From Vulcanimicrobiota bacterium (GTDB lineage: Bacteria; Vulcanimicrobiota; Vulcanimicrobiia; Vulcanimicrobiales; Vulcanimicrobiaceae), in contig JABEUW010000183.1 of assembly GCA_013043945.1 (NCBI GenBank), positions 1-5,290 of the forward strand: a DNA stretch of 5,290 bases. The letters are read 5' to 3'. The notes under the pieces were generated by a model that saw nothing but the letters and a program-made list of their open reading frames with translations, was not told the origin of the DNA and did no database searches. Both the position numbers and the translations under genes were made by a program. Shown here piece after piece: positions 5,214 to 5,290 of this stretch; within the stretch, counting starts at the first letter, position 1; the number at the start of each line of letters is the position of its first letter.

Positions 5214-5290
5214 CGAGCTCTTCTTGCGCGCAGCCGAAGCGCTCGTCTTCTTCTTGGCCCCGCTTGCAGCGGGGCTTTTCTTCGCTCCGG
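5211..5290 (-). CDS. C-terminal tail of a convergent gene encoding a Lys/Ala/Ser-rich protein (partial)
   Basis: Reading leftward from the window edge, one - strand frame is open for 25 codons and ends at TAG (5213-5211). The encoded tail contains 7 Lys, 7 Ala, 6 Ser and 1 Arg and has no acidic residue; it starts GAKKSPAASGAKKK and ends ARKKSS. Such tails are typical of bacterial proteins with disordered nucleic-acid-binding ends, for example some HU-like or histone H1-like proteins and some topoisomerases. The folded part lies outside the window, so no family is assigned. The other two - strand frames are also open here, so the frame choice rests on composition and on the stop fitting the palindrome. 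The gene is convergent with the protease operon, with 16 bp between the two stop codons. Confidence 0.55.
   Translation of the reverse strand, partial: GAKKSPAASGAKKKTSASAARKKSS
5257..5283 (+). terminator. Intrinsic (Rho-independent) terminator of the protease operon
   Basis: A perfect 8-bp GC-rich stem, GCCCCGCT (5257-5264) and AGCGGGGC (5268-5275), encloses a 3-nt loop (TGC) and is followed directly by TTTTCTTC (5276-5283). It sits 62 nt after the stop of protease 2 in the right orientation to end the operon transcript. It lies inside the coding sequence of the convergent - strand gene, whose Lys codons (AAG) are the complement of the TTC-rich flanks. On the - strand the hairpin has no T-run after it, so it should act on rightward transcription only. 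Confidence 0.8.

Noticed and set aside
1..5290. Mobile elements, CRISPR arrays, tRNA/rRNA genes, toxin-antitoxin or defence genes
   Set aside because: No direct-repeat arrays, transposase motifs, RNA-gene signatures or defence domains were seen. The cluster looks like core cell-envelope chromosome content.

Overview
The window (5290 bp, GC-rich, almost fully coding on the + strand) holds the downstream part of a cell-division peptidoglycan-remodelling operon. In order it contains the 3' end of ftsX, a response regulator with a divergent GGDEF domain, a secreted coiled-coil/LytM (M23) protein of the EnvC/PcsB type, and two tandem S41 carboxyl-terminal processing proteases. The last 80 bp hold the Lys/Ala/Ser-rich C-terminus of a convergent gene on the - strand. 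The order ftsX-envC-ctp is common in bacteria. The organism is a high-GC bacterium that starts genes with ATG, GTG and TTG. The protein style and layout would fit a poorly cultured phylum such as Eremiobacterota (WPS-2), but that placement is an impression from memory, not a demonstrated assignment.

Layout: ftsX (partial, ends 255) overlaps the regulator by ATGA at 252-255. The regulator overlaps envC by GTGA at 1205-1208. A 40-bp gap with a terminator-like hairpin over the envC stop codon separates envC from protease 1, which begins at a TTG at 2439. Protease 1 overlaps protease 2 by ATGA at 3824-3827. The operon ends in a perfect 22-bp palindrome that contains the stop codons of both protease 2 and the convergent gene. 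A strong intrinsic terminator reading rightward follows, lying inside the convergent gene's coding sequence. No stretch of 300 bp or more lacks a gene.

How the genes may work together: FtsX, with FtsE encoded presumably upstream of the window, transmits ATP-driven conformational change across the membrane to the coiled coil of an EnvC/PcsB-type protein and so controls septal wall cleavage. Here the LytM domain keeps all zinc and catalytic residues, so it may cut peptidoglycan itself instead of only activating an amidase. S41 proteases outside the membrane are known in other bacteria to degrade wall hydrolases or their regulators, so the two proteases are reasonable candidates for controlling turnover of this hydrolase.

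The least ordinary element is the REC-GGDEF gene, translationally coupled on both sides between ftsX and envC. It suggests that phosphorylation and possibly a nucleotide signal are linked to divisome hydrolase output. Its output domain is a GGDDF variant lacking the usual inhibitory-site arginine, so enzymatic activity is uncertain. Other points worth attention are the shared inserted segment of about 60 residues in both proteases and the terminator-like element between envC and the proteases.
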